29,080 nt of DNA, taken from JBBQER01 sp052148155. GTDB taxonomy: Bacteria > Actinomycetota > Acidimicrobiia > IMCC26256 > PALSA-610. Made by a program: the position numbers and the translations under genes. This document shows, in pieces, positions 1 through 9,262 of the stretch. Where the stretch lies: the NCBI GenBank assembly GCA_052148155.1, contig JBKQIY010000120.1:1-29080 (forward strand), written 5' to 3'. The notes beneath the pieces are model-generated. The model made no database searches. It was given only the letters and a program-made list of their open reading frames with translations, and was not told where the DNA came from. How positions within the stretch are numbered: position 1 is the first letter of the stretch; every line of letters starts with the position of its first letter.

Positions 1-1
1 C

Positions 2-259
2 TTTTCCGCCAACGCAGCATGGCTGGCATGTGCGGTCCTCGCCCACAACCTGATCCGCTGGAACGCCCGACTCGGTGACATCCAGCCCGACGATCAACTC
101 ACCGTCGCGCGTACCTTCCGCACCCAACTCATCGCCTCACCCGGCCGGATCGTGAACCTTCACGGCGGATTCACGCTCCGGCTCCCGACCCGATGGCCAT
201 GGGCCGACACGATCCGCACCGCGCTCGCTCAACTCCGCGCGATTCCGCAACTCGCCTGA
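2..259 (+). CDS. IS1380-family transposase, C-terminal end (5' end outside window)
   Basis: The frame is open from the window edge and codes about 85 residues ending in a stop. Stretches such as AWLACAVLAHNLIRW, TFRTQLIASPGRIVN and FTLRLPTRWPWAD are typical of the C-terminus of IS1380-type DDE transposases. These enzymes cut and paste their own insertion sequence. The start and the catalytic acidic residues lie to the left of the window, so I cannot say whether the element is intact. It points toward the convergent Xre-type gene and lies next to the relaxase region, which fits a mobile, repeatedly invaded locus. Family assignment is from recognition of conserved segments, not from a search. 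Confidence 0.8.
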   Translation, partial: FSANAAWLACAVLAHNLIRWNARLGDIQPDDQLTVARTFRTQLIASPGRIVNLHGGFTLRLPTRWPWADTIRTALAQLRAIPQLA

Positions 260-442
260 ACGAACCGCGCCGTTCGTACTCAACGAACCGTCACACCAGG
301 GCGCAGCCATGCCCAACGCCGCCGCACAACACGATCCGCGCTCACCAACACACCAAAAACGCGGCCCGCACAACACTCACCCTCACCGACACGTCACAAA
401 CACCCGCCAAACACGCCACCGCACCCCTTACACAGCGACCAC

Positions 443-464
443 ACCCGAAAATCGGTGCTTCCAG
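443..464 (+). repeat. possible right terminal inverted repeat of the IS1380-type element
   Basis: About 185 bases after the transposase stop there is a stretch, CCGAAAATCGGTGCTTCCAGG, that resembles IS1380-type ends as I remember them. The left end is outside the window, so the inverted match and the target duplication cannot be checked. Bases 260-442 show no convincing gene. Confidence 0.35.
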
Positions 465-578
465 GTTTAGTCTTGAACGTTCGCGACGCGCTCGCCAGAC
501 GCCCATCGATTGTGCGATATCTGGCTTGCCAACGTCCGCTCGGCAGCCTCCGGATGTTGCCGAACTGCCGCTACCCGG

Positions 579-1376
579 TCATGATCCGTCTCTCCTTTGC
601 GGTTTGGTTTTCTCGGCGTTCGGTGGCACCGGCCGTTTACGCGTCGCGCGCCCAGCTGTCCCTCGTGCCGCCTCGTCCGACGTGGCGGCTGGTGCCGTCT
701 CGTCCGATGCCGCGGTGCGAAGGTCGGAGTCGATGAAGTCCTCGTCGTTGGTGTGCGCGGCGACGAAGCCTCGGATGCCGAGCTGGCGAAGATGATCGAC
801 CCACCGTCCAAGCTCTTCGACTGCGTTGTCGAGAGAGTCGGCGTGCTCATCGAGGAGCGCGAGCAGCAGCTCCTTGCGCCTTTCCCGGTAGCTCCACTGT
901 CGTGCGTCGCTCGGTGAACCAGTCATTCTGTCGACGGTTGCCTCCGCCGCGGTCGGGTCGGTGACGCCGATTTCGCGAAGGCGGGCGTAGACGGCTTCGA
1001 GCTGGTCGGAACGGCCGAGGAGGTGCATGTACAGCTCGTCGACGGGCCGGGTGGTGCCTCGCATCAACCGGTGGTCGTCCGGCGGCGGGAGCAGAAACCA
1101 GATGATCGGCAGGTCGAAGACCATGGCGAAGATCAGAAGCTCGTGGGCGTCGAATTCGCGCCGGCGGTCACCGTCCCAGGCCCGCTCGATTGAGGAGACG
1201 CCAGCCTGGGTGAGGCGTTGGCCGAGGTAGGGCTCGAGCCGCTCGGCGAGTTCGTCTTGGGTCCAACCCCGCAGTTCGCGGGCAGCCCGGAAGTTGAAAG
1301 CGACGACCTGGTTGAGGTCGACGTCGGGATCGAGCGCCAGCGGGGGAGGGGGTTGCTGGCGCGATCGGCGGGCCAC
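579..1376 (-). CDS. Xre-family helix-turn-helix regulator
   Basis: A protein of about 265 residues with a classic Xre/Cro helix-turn-helix near its N-terminus: NFRAARELRGWTQDELAERL followed by LTQAGVSSIERAWDG. The middle, with FDAHELLIFAMVFDLPIIWFLLPPP, follows the layout seen in regulators of actinobacterial mobile elements. The C-terminus is a low-complexity Ala/Thr/Arg tail. I chose the GTG at 1376 (VARRSRQQ...) because the frame upstream of it lies over the divergent gene's promoter and looks non-coding. It is divergent from the excisionase-like gene at 1480, with about 100 bases of shared spacer holding repeated TGATACA boxes. By analogy it represses transfer or excision genes; that role is inferred. 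Confidence 0.75.
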   Translation of the reverse strand: MARRSRQQPPPPLALDPDVDLNQVVAFNFRAARELRGWTQDELAERLEPYLGQRLTQAGVSSIERAWDGDRRREFDAHELLIFAMVFDLPIIWFLLPPPDDHRLMRGTTRPVDELYMHLLGRSDQLEAVYARLREIGVTDPTAAEATVDRMTGSPSDARQWSYRERRKELLLALLDEHADSLDNAVEELGRWVDHLRQLGIRGFVAAHTNDEDFIDSDLRTAASDETAPAATSDEAARGTAGRATRKRPVPPNAEKTKPQRRDGS

Positions 1377-1378
1377 GA

Positions 1379-1479
1379 TGATACAGCCTAGACCGCTCAC
1401 CGCTTGTTTCGATAATGCTCGGCCGCTTTGGGGTGATACAATCCGCAGCCCGTATCTAGACGGGTTGGAGGTTGTATTG
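1379..1479. promoter_or_regulatory. divergent control region between the Xre-type and excisionase-like genes
   Basis: The spacer carries TGATACA twice in the same direction (1379-1385 and 1434-1440) and a nested inverted repeat: ATACAA at 1436-1441 against TTGTAT at 1472-1477, enclosing CCCGT (1449-1453) and ACGGG (1460-1464). Such symmetry between a phage-type repressor and a divergent gene is usual for an operator. Which protein binds is not shown. Confidence 0.5.
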
Positions 1480-1878
1480 GTGACGGGTCGCCTTCCGGCG
1501 CTGTTGACGGTGGAAGAAGCAGCCGAGGTATTGCGCATCGGCCGTACCAAGGCCTACGCCATGGCCCAGGAGTGGCGCGACACCGGTGGGAGGTCAGGCC
1601 TGCCGGTTGTGGACCCCGGTCATGTGCTGCGGGTACCGCTGCGCCAGCTCGAGGCGATCATCGGCGGTTCGCTGGTAGCGGACGACCAGCAAGCGACGTC
1701 GACGGTCATGGCGAGGAAGCGGCCGTCCGCCGAGCCGCGGGCTCGAGCGCGTGACGAGTCCTCACCAGCACCCACGACCGAGAACGCGTCGACCCCATCG
1801 CGAAAGCCACGTCGACGCACCAACCGCCGACTCGACGACCAGCTCAACCTCTTCAATCCGAAGCACCCCACGAGCTGA
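1480..1878 (+). CDS. excisionase-like helix-turn-helix protein
   Basis: A 132-residue protein. The N-terminal 60 residues (LLTVEEAAEVLRIGRTKAYAMAQEW, then LPVVDPGHVLRVPLRQLEAII) match the MerR/excisionase-type HTH_17 fold that binds DNA at mobile-element ends or origins. The rest is an Arg/Ser/Pro-rich basic tail ending in LDDQLNLFNP. The GTG start at 1480 is preceded by GGAG at 1467-1470. Genes of this type usually lie just upstream of a relaxase or replication gene in actinobacterial integrative elements, and here the relaxase follows after 120 bases. A role in excision or transfer control is inferred. Confidence 0.7.
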   Translation: MTGRLPALLTVEEAAEVLRIGRTKAYAMAQEWRDTGGRSGLPVVDPGHVLRVPLRQLEAIIGGSLVADDQQATSTVMARKRPSAEPRARARDESSPAPTTENASTPSRKPRRRTNRRLDDQLNLFNPKHPTS

Positions 1879-1999
1879 TCCCCATGCACCGCATCAACTG
1901 CCTCAACGACGGACCGATCGCAACGACAGGCACTTGCCAGCCCTTCGGGCAGGCCGCCCCGGCCGCACGCGCCGCGACTTCTCGGCCGGGGACGAGACG

Positions 2000-4900
2000 G
2001 TGCTGACCATCACGAAACTCAAAGGCGCCGAGTATTTGATCGCGTCGGTCGCTGACGGGATGGAGGACTACTACATGGGTGCCGGCGAGGCACCGGGCGT
2101 GTGGCGCGGCGCGTGGGCGGCCGAGCTCGGCTTGGAGGGTGTGGTCCGCGCCGATGACCTACGCGCGCTGGTCAACGGTGTCGAACCGAACGTCGGGTTC
2201 GACATGTTGGCGGGCCATCGGGAACGCACGGTGCGCGCGGTCGATGTGACGTTGTCGGTCCCGAAGTCGGTGTCGTTGCTGTGGGCGTTCGGCAGCCCGC
2301 AGACGTCTGCTGCGGTGTCGATCGCAGTGGTCGAAGCAACAAATCATGCGCTCGACTTTTTGGAGGAGCGCGTGGCGGTGGCCCGCCAGCAGCAGGGCGG
2401 CGTGCGGCGACGAGTACCGACGAACGGTTTCGCGATCGCGACGTTCGCGCATCGCACGAGCCGGGCTGGCGATCCCCAACTCCATACGCACTGTCTGATC
2501 CCGAACGTTGTCCGCCGAGCCGATGGCGAATATGTCGCGTTCGACGCCAACCCGTTACACGTGTGGGGCAAAGCTGCCGGGACCGTCTTCTTGAACGAGC
2601 TCGAGCGGCCGGCTCGGTGTCGGCTGGGGACCCGAGCGGAACGGCTGCCGCGAGATCGTCGGGTTCAGTCAAGAACAGCTCCGCGAGTTCTCGAAGCGCA
2701 CTGTCGCGATCGAGACACACCTGGAAGCCGCCGGCGAGCTGGCGTTCGACTCGAAGGCCGACCGTATGCGCGCCGACGACCGGGCGGCGCGCGCGACCCG
2801 CGACCCTAAGGACAAGACGCTCACGCCGGAACGGTTGCGGGACCGCTGGCGTGCCGGAGCCGAGCAGGTCGGCCTCGAGCCCGGCGCCGCGGTCGACAAC
2901 TTGGTGATCGGCCGTCAGCTCGAACCTGCACACACGCTCGGCGAAGCCGAGATCTGCGCAGCGCTGGTCGATCCGGCGACCGGGTTGTGCGCGATGCAGT
3001 CTCGCTTCGGTGAGGCGCACGTCGTCGAGCGGGTCGCGGCGATCTCGGGTGGGCGACTCACCCTCGAAGAAATCCTCACCGTCACCAAACAATTCCTGTG
3101 TTCCGAACATGTCGTGCGTCTGACGCCCGACGTCGCACAACGCCGTCCGGCCGAATGGTCGACCGTTGAACTGCGCGCCGTCGAAGACCGGCTTCTCGCC
3201 CAGCTCGACGCGATGACCGCCAGAAGCTGCGACCCGACCGCGCCATCGGCGATCGATGCCGCGATCGCCCGCGAGCCGAAGCGATTGGGCCGAGATCAGA
3301 TCGAGGCGGTGCGCGTCCTGTGCGATGGCGGACCGTCCGTGCGGGTACTCGTCGCACCTGCCGGGTTCGGCAAGACCACCGCCCTGCACGCCGCAGCCAC
3401 CGCCGTCGCGTCGACCGGCAGTCCAGTCGTCGCGCTGGCACCGACGCACAAGGCAGTCGCCGAGTTACGCGCCGCCGGTCTCGACGCGCAAACGATCGCA
3501 CGATTCTGCCATCGCGTTCGCGACGTCCCACTCGTGGCGGACACGACGGTGATCGTCGACGAGACGTCTCAGGTCGCCACCCGCGACGCCGCTGGGCTCC
3601 TCGAAGCGATCGCCGCGACCCCGGATACCCGGGTCTGGTTTGTTGGAGACGTCCGCCAAGCCCAACCGGTCGCGGCGGGCGGACTCGCCGCCGAGCTAGA
3701 ACGACTCGCCGCCGACGGTCTGATTCCGGCGGCGGGGCTCCACCAAAATCGCCGCCAACGCGACCCGGCCGAGCGCGCCGCGCTCGCCAAATACCGGGCC
3801 GGCGACATCGACGCCAGCCAGACCATCCGCACCGACCACGGCTGGGAACACGACCTTGCGAGCCCGACCGATACCCGCCACGCGTTGGCCGATGCCGCGG
3901 TCGCGGACGGCGACCGTCACGGTGTCGAACACGTCGCTGTGCTAGCCGTAAGCCACGCCGACTGCGAAGACCTCGCCGACGCGATCCGCGCCATCCGGGT
4001 TGGGCGCGGCGAACTGCGCGGCCCGACCTTGCAAGGACCAGGATGGGGTAACTCGCGGACGTACGCGGCCGGTGACCGGATCCTCGTGCACGTCAACCTC
4101 GACGTCGGTCCGGAGCGGCGCGTGTGCAACGGCTCGACCGGCACCGTGCTCGCCGCGACACGCCACGGACTAAACGTGTTGATCGACGACGGTCAGCAGG
4201 TCAAGATCGACGCCGACGTCGTTGCTGGCCGTCGAGTCGACGGCACCCCGAACGTCTCGCACGCCTGGGCCCGGACCGTCGACGGCGCACAGGGCGGCAC
4301 CTGGCGTCAAGTCCACTTTCTCGCCACGCCCGCCCTCGACCGCATGACCGGATATGTCGCCCAAAGCCGTGGGCAACTCCCAACCCACACCTGGAACACC
4401 CGCCCCGACCGCGACCACCCACTCAGCCTCCTCGCCGACGACCGCAGCCCCGGCGAAGCGGTGCTCGACGCCATGCGCCGCAACGAACCAAAAACGTTCG
4501 CCGGCCTCGACGACCCCTCGACGCTCGACCGCGAGCTACGGGCCGAACGCGCAGAACACACTGCGGTCATCGCGACAGCTCCGCCCGATCGACGTGAAGA
4601 ACTGCTCCGCGCACACGAGCGTCAGGATCGCGCGGCAGACGACCACCACTGGGCCACGCGAGGGCTCATACTCCGCGAAGACGAACGCGCGAGCCTCGGA
4701 CCGCTCACCCGACTCCGCCGCACAGGACGAGACGACATCAACCGACACGACCAAGACGTCGCCGACGCCCACGCGCGCCTCGAGCGAGCCGAACGCGAGC
4801 TTCGCGACGCACGTCTCGACACGACCCGGTTCGAAGCTGCGGTGTCCGCACGAGCCTCCTGGGACCGCCAACACGGCTGGCGGATCGGCCGCGCCGACGC

Positions 4901-5752
4901 GATCGACCGTCAGCTCGCCCACCACTGGGCCGACGTCACCAGGCCGTGCGCGCCGACGACCCGCTCGCCTTCGGTGTCGCACATCTTCGCCATGCGCGGA
5001 CGGTGTATCGAGTCGACCTCCACGACCTGATCGACACGTTGCCTGACGATCGACGCGAACCGTTAAAACGAGCCGAAGCAGAAGTCCGCCACAACGAGGA
5101 CGACCTGCGACGCGCGAAACAAGAACTCGCACGCGCGCACGCCGCCCACGATGACTCCCAGCAGCGGCATTGGGGCCGGCGCGACAAAGCCACGATCGCG
5201 CGAGCCGAAACAGATATCCGCGCGGCCACACGAAACCGCGACGTCCTCGCGGAAAAAGTCGCCCAGTCGAAAACGCTCGCGGAACGGGAACGACACAACG
5301 TCCGATATTGGGCAGCAGCAACCCGCAACACGGCAGACAGACGCGACAACCTGACCAAAGCGATTAAGGATCTCGATATCGCGCTCGCGGTCACCCGACC
5401 CGAACGCGTCATAGCCGCCGCCATTGACCCGGCCAACGAACTCTGGCGCTCTATCGGTCCGCCGCCAGCGACACGCGGCGGGCTCGCCGCGTGGTGCGGC
5501 ATCGCTGAGCAAGTCGAAACCGAACGCGACCGCGGACGACCCAACCTCGGTACCCGCCGCGTGAACGATGACCTCGGTGCGGTCCTCGGACACGCACACG
5601 AGATCATCGACGCCGCAAGCCGACAGGATCCGACCCCGACCCACCGCACGCCAGTCGACCCGTCGCTCTGGCAGCCCAGACTCGCCGGCTCTCGGCGGAT
5701 CACTGAGCCCACACAACAAACCCTGGAGCAAGGCGTCGGACTTGAGCTGTGA
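2000..5752 (+). pseudogene. MobF-family relaxase/helicase (TrwC/TraA type), broken by two frameshifts
   Basis: About 1,250 residues if repaired. MobF relaxases nick the transfer origin and unwind the plasmid or ICE strand for conjugation. Seen: start GTG at 2000 giving MLTITKLKGAEYLIASVADG then EDYY (candidate catalytic tyrosines at 24-25), the histidine cluster HTHCL at residues 162-164, a Walker A APAGFGKTTAL near nt 3355, a Walker B-like VIVDETSQ near 3549, and late helicase motifs DGAQGGTW and GYVAQSRGQ. The C-terminus is long, charged and probably coiled coil. The frame shifts by +1 near 2605-2620 (between the AGTVFLNELER segment and LGVGWGPERNG), and by one missing base near 4939-4941, where an added C would restore VTQAVRADDPLAFG. 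No premature stop is needed inside the domains, so decay is recent or the indels are sequence errors. Confidence 0.85.
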
Positions 5753-6124
5753 CGCTGTCGCAGGCGCCCAGCTATGAGTCTTGACGAGTCACTACGCCAA
5801 CACGCACCACTCCGTCACAATCGCACAGCCTTTCGCGGTAGCACTCCCCGCCCTTCGCTGGTCCGTGTGCGCGGTCCCGGCGTTGCGCACGACCTCGCGT
5901 TCATCTCCGCGTGCCAACTCGTCGGCTCGGCGGCCTCCCTTACCGGCGACGCCCAGGAAATCGGCGGCGCCTGGTTTCTGGAAGTAGTTGCGCGTTGGGC
6001 CAGGTTGAGTGATCTTGTTCAATCCTGTACTTCAGTTGAACGATAATCTCGTCGAGTGCGCTCGATGCGCCGTACTCGTCGGCCGCGATGACCAATCGGC
6101 GCTGAGCTTCGACAGCGGAGTTAA
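5753..6124. other. junction region without a convincing gene
   Basis: This stretch joins the relaxase stop to the truncated monooxygenase. Short open frames exist on both strands, but none resembles a known family and none has a good ribosome site. It is the most likely place for the right boundary of the integrated mobile element. No clear attachment-site repeat was found by eye. Confidence 0.4.
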
Positions 6125-6877
6125 GTTGCCCCCGATGGGCACACACTCAATGTCGCGCTCACCGACGGCAGCGTCGAGCGTTTTGATGTCGTCGTCGCAT
6201 GCGACGGCATCAACTCTCGGACCCGGAACCTGGTGTTCGGTCCCGCGAGAGGATTCAACTCCGGATGGATGCTATGGACCTGGTGGGCAGACGCGGAGTG
6301 GTTCACTCCCGACACTGTGCACGAATGGTGGGGATCTGGATCCTTCTTCGGTCTCTACCCTGCACCTGGCCGGGTGATGTGCGCTGCCGGCGGACCCGCC
6401 AGTTCGATGCACGGCGACGAACCCCAAGCGCTGCTGCGACGGCAGCTGGCGAAGTTGATCCAGAACGTCCCAGCGGTCGGCGACGCGATCGACGATCTGT
6501 CCATTCCGTATTCGTGGCCGATGCGTGACGTCCGCGCCGATCGCTGGATAGCAGGTCGTGTCGCTCTTTGTGGCGACGCGGCGGTTGGCTTCTTACCGAC
6601 GGCCGGGGCGGGAGCCTCCGAAGCCATCCGTGCTGCAACCGTGTTGGCCGACGAACTTTCGCGTGCCGACGCGAGCGGCCTTGCGCAGGCGCTGACTTCG
6701 TACGAGAAACGGTGCCGCACGGCTGTCGAACGCAACCAGAACGACTCGCGACGTCTGGCCCGCGCGATGTTCATTCACCGGCCAGCGCTCGTCTGGGCTC
6801 GTGATCAGCTCGCACGTCGATATCCAGCCGGGCGGGCACTCGCACAAGTCGTTGCCAGTATGCGCCAACCGCCGTGA
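6125..6877 (+). pseudogene. FAD-dependent monooxygenase (PHBH/UbiH-like), 5'-truncated
   Basis: About 250 residues of the C-terminal two thirds of a class A flavin monooxygenase, an enzyme group that hydroxylates aromatic or isoprenoid substrates with NAD(P)H and O2. Visible are the second FAD motif FDVVVACDGINSRTR and the GD motif GRVALCGDAAVGFLPTAGAG, which contacts the FAD ribityl chain. The N-terminal GxGxxG Rossmann segment is missing: reading the frame backward meets TAA at 6122-6124, only about 20 codons before the DG motif. A shorter start at 6233 would lack FAD-binding parts. The truncation lies at the border with the relaxase region, so insertion or deletion of the mobile element probably removed the 5' end. 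Substrate unknown. Confidence 0.75.
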
Positions 6878-6895
6878 CCTCGAAAGCGTCTCGCC

Positions 6896-7189
6896 CTACC
6901 CCGGCAAGCCGAGGTCTCGTTCGGAGCTGCGCGCGCGTTCGAACGTGCGTTGGACTTGCTGAATCCGGGTGTTGAGCTCGGCTTTGGTGCGCCGCAAGCG
7001 AAGATACGCGGAGTGTTCGTCGTTGGTCCAACGTCGCGCGACGCGAGCGCGAATGAGGCGTGCCCGACTCTGGTTGCACTCGGCGAGGGCTTCGAGGAGC
7101 TCAGCGAATTCCCGACCCGATCGCTCGAGCGCGGCGTCGTACCGCGGGTGTGCAGTGTCCACATCGTGTCTCTCTGGAGTCGTGCTCAT
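6896..7189 (-). CDS. small charged helical protein, unknown function
   Basis: A 97-residue frame with good third-position G/C. It is rich in Arg, Glu and Ala and is predicted by eye to be mainly helical (EFAELLEALAECNQSRARL, AELNTRIQQVQRTFERAR), with a possible short coiled coil. It has no cysteine motif, signal peptide or membrane segment. It runs convergently to the truncated monooxygenase, 19 bases from it. I do not recognise the family. The opposite strand has an open frame that looks poorer. The ribosome site is weak, so the start may be internal. Confidence 0.5.
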   Translation of the reverse strand: MSTTPERHDVDTAHPRYDAALERSGREFAELLEALAECNQSRARLIRARVARRWTNDEHSAYLRLRRTKAELNTRIQQVQRTFERARSSERDLGLPG

Positions 7190-7510
7190 GCATCACCAGG
7201 CTGTCCAGTATTGGTACCCGACCATCGCAGACCGGTTTGCCTCCGTCGGAGGTTGCGTGGTGACGCCCGCCGCGGGATGGGTCGAGGGCGACCCGACAGG
7301 CTTCGAGTCGGACGGAAGTCTGCTCGGGGTGGCTCGCTGCGACTGGCGCGTTGTTGAGGCGGTGACCGATCGCTTGCCCATGCAAAGCTCGGCGACGACC
7401 GCGGCGATGAGCGCAGGTACGTCGAAGCCTGGTCGTCCGGTCGCTTCTGACGAACATCGCACCGGCGAGCGGGACCCGGTATCCCGCGCCGAGAAAGGCC
7501 GCGACAGCGA
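7190..7510. other. stretch with conflicting short open frames
   Basis: Both strands have open frames here. The plus frame from 7189 begins like a protein (QYWYPTIADRFASVGG) with good codon use, but after about 80 codons turns into a sequence that looks like an antisense read. On the minus strand, segments such as GFDVPALIAAVVAELCMGK look protein-like but sit in a different frame from the gene next to them. This could be a frameshifted small gene; I could not assign one. Confidence 0.35.
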
Positions 7511-7792
7511 TCACGGTGACAAGTGAGGTGTCGAGCGCTTGACCGTGCCGGTCACGACGGCCTTCTTCGCCTGCCGGAGGAGCCAAGCGAACGCGCGGTC
7601 GCCGATCCCGGCGAGTATGCCGAGCCGACCACCGCTTCCTTGGACCGTTCGTGCGAGCTCGCCCGACAGGCGCCGGAACGCGTTCAAGCCTATGCGCACG
7701 GACGTCTCGCCCTGCGGTCGCTCATCGTCGCTTGCAAGAGTCCCCCAATCGAGCCGCGCACCTGGTTCCTTTTCGACCCTCGTCAGATGCAT
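7511..7792 (-). CDS. hypothetical protein divergent from superoxide dismutase
   Basis: From the ATG at 7792 this frame codes 93 residues. The segment SVRIGLNAFRRLSGELARTV and the following GRLGILAGIGDRAFAWLLRQAKKAVV look like ordinary amphipathic protein sequence, and codon use is normal for the window. No motif is recognised and the ribosome site is weak. It starts about 85 bases upstream of the SOD start on the opposite strand, so the two may share a control region. Confidence 0.4.
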   Translation of the reverse strand: MHLTRVEKEPGARLDWGTLASDDERPQGETSVRIGLNAFRRLSGELARTVQGSGGRLGILAGIGDRAFAWLLRQAKKAVVTGTVKRSTPHLSP

Positions 7793-7799
7793 GTAGACT
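7772..7799 (+). promoter_or_regulatory. candidate promoter for superoxide dismutase
   Basis: A TAGACT -10 box at 7794-7799 lies 16 bases after TTCGAC at 7772-7777. The same -10 sequence appears ahead of the MarR gene at 18238. It would give a leader of about 70 bases ahead of the SOD start. Prediction by eye only. Confidence 0.4.
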
Positions 7800-7875
7800 A
7801 GCAAACATTGCAGAAGCACAGACGAATGTCAGGTTCGGCGAGCTACTGCCCGCGCCTATCCCCGGAGGAGTCAGG

Positions 7876-8502
7876 ATGAAGCCTTACGTTCTTCCAGAAC
7901 TCGACTATGACATTGGCGCGCTCGAACCGCACTACGCCGCCCGTGCGCTCGAGTTGCATTACGGCAAGCACCACGCCGCGTACGTCAGCGGCGTGAACTC
8001 GACCCTCGACCGGCTCGCCGAAGCAAGACACGCGAACGACATGCACTCGCTCGTGGGCCTCGAAAAAGCCCTCGCGTTCAACCTGTCCGGACACGTCTTG
8101 CACTCAATATTGTGGAAGAACCTGCATCCCGACGGAGGAGGGCGCCCAGAAGACGAGCTCGCAGCAGCGATCGACGAATCCTTCGGTTCGTTCGCCGCGT
8201 TTCGAACCCAGCTCGCGGCCGCCGCAACCACGGTTCAAGGTTCAGGATGGGGAGCGCTGTCCTGGGAGCCACTCGGCGAACGCCTGCACATCGAACAGAT
8301 CTACGACCACCAAGGCAACACCGGCCAAAGCGGAGTGCCGCTCCTCGTGATCGACGCATGGGAGCACGCCTACTACCTGCAATACCACAACTCCCGTAGC
8401 GACTACGTCGACGCCATCTGGAACATCATCAACTGGCCCGACATCGCCGCCCGTCTCGAACGGACACGCGCGCTCACCCTTGTCGCCACCCCCGCGGCAT
8501 GA
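7876..8502 (+). CDS. sodA: superoxide dismutase, Fe/Mn family (Mn-type residues)
   Basis: A 208-residue protein that converts superoxide to O2 and H2O2 in the cytoplasm. The N-terminal helical hairpin carries H28 (LHYGKHHAAYV) and H76 (GHVLHSILW); the C-terminal domain carries D160 and H164 in DAWEHAYYLQY. These are the four metal ligands of the family. Y36 is the gateway tyrosine. Gln at 146 (DHQGN) with Gly at 72 is the arrangement of manganese enzymes; iron enzymes place the Gln in the N-terminal domain. Length and order are complete. The ATG at 7876 follows GGAGGAG at 7864-7870, so this start is secure. A RidA-like gene follows after 160 bases. Confidence 0.95.
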   Translation: MKPYVLPELDYDIGALEPHYAARALELHYGKHHAAYVSGVNSTLDRLAEARHANDMHSLVGLEKALAFNLSGHVLHSILWKNLHPDGGGRPEDELAAAIDESFGSFAAFRTQLAAAATTVQGSGWGALSWEPLGERLHIEQIYDHQGNTGQSGVPLLVIDAWEHAYYLQYHNSRSDYVDAIWNIINWPDIAARLERTRALTLVATPAA

Positions 8503-8662
8503 ACCGCTCCGACACCACCACCGTGACAACACACGGCCGATCAACACAGACCTTGGCCGCGCACCGGCGGTGTTCGGCGCGCGGACCGAGCGGTCAGCGC
8601 TTCGCGGTCACCGCGAGCTCGCGACCGTCGCGGGCCGCGTCGGACTGACGGGGTGAGGGACC

Positions 8663-9058
8663 ATGGCCGAGATTGAACGCCACGATCCGTTCGGAGGAGC
8701 GTACGGCGCGGCGCTCGCGGTGCGGGCCGGCGATTTCGTGTTCAGCACCGTGGCAGGCGTCACCGAGATGCGCGACGGTATCCCCGTGTTCGCTGACACG
8801 TTCGGAGAGCAGCTGCAACGCACTGGTCGCCACGCCGCGAGGGAACTCGCCGCGTTCGGACTCGCGACCACCGACATTATCGACGCGACGATTCTCGTGC
8901 ATCCGTCAGTGGACATCGAGCCAGGCCAACTGCTCGACGAGCTCGCCGCTCACGTGTTCGGCGATACGGCACCCACGATGACCAACACCCGCTCGGCATC
9001 CATGTACACCAGCTCATTGATCAGCATCAAAATCACAGCCTACAAACCGAACAGCTAG
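8663..9058 (+). CDS. RidA/YjgF-family protein, divergent C-terminus
   Basis: A 131-residue protein with the RidA fold. Family members hydrolyse reactive enamine/imine intermediates or have related roles as trimers. Features seen: GDFVFSTVAGVTE (the usual strand after the entry helix), then FGEQLQRTGRHAARELAAFGLATTDIIDATILV and a terminal TNTRSASMYTSSLISIKITAYK. The arginine that binds the substrate carboxylate appears kept (NTRSAS), but the acidic residues normally found in the last strand (EIEAIA-like) are replaced by SIKITA. Start ATG 8663 has GGTGAGGGA just upstream. Activity of the classic kind is therefore uncertain. Confidence 0.8.
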   Translation: MAEIERHDPFGGAYGAALAVRAGDFVFSTVAGVTEMRDGIPVFADTFGEQLQRTGRHAARELAAFGLATTDIIDATILVHPSVDIEPGQLLDELAAHVFGDTAPTMTNTRSASMYTSSLISIKITAYKPNS

Positions 9059-9189
9059 CAGTCGCCGGCCGGATCGCGCTGCAAGCCAACTCTCCGGGCG
9101 TTCGCGAGGTTGACGTTCGTCGAATCGTGAATCACCCGACGTGGCACCGACGCCGGTGGGAGGTAGCTCTCACGGGCGACGGGTCATGA
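9059..9189. other. intergenic spacer before the intron remnant
   Basis: Only 130 bases separate the RidA-like gene from the 3' end of the dead intron. I see no gene here. Confidence 0.5.
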
Positions 9190-9262
9190 ACGTAGCGGGA
9201 GGGAGCTTCCCCCTCCCGCTCTCTCGCACCGTCCGTGACGGTCTCCCGTTATACGGCGCCCA
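9190..9262 (-). ncRNA. group II intron domain V/VI-like RNA (3' end of a dead intron)
   Basis: Read on the minus strand the sequence runs GGCGCCGTATAACGGGAG, then a CCGTC/GACGG pairing, then GCGAGAGAG. This is the arrangement seen at the 3' end of bacterial group II introns, normally written as GAGCCGTATGACGGGAG and so on. It is followed by a strong hairpin, AGCGGGAGGG pairing with TCCCTCCCGCT, which would be domain VI. It lies directly downstream of the maturase C-terminus, as in intact introns. The intron 3' boundary should lie near 9190. Confidence 0.7.

Noticed and set aside
2172..3449. 425-codon minus-strand frame opposite the relaxase
   Set aside because: Antisense of the relaxase-helicase, which has clear motifs on the plus strand.
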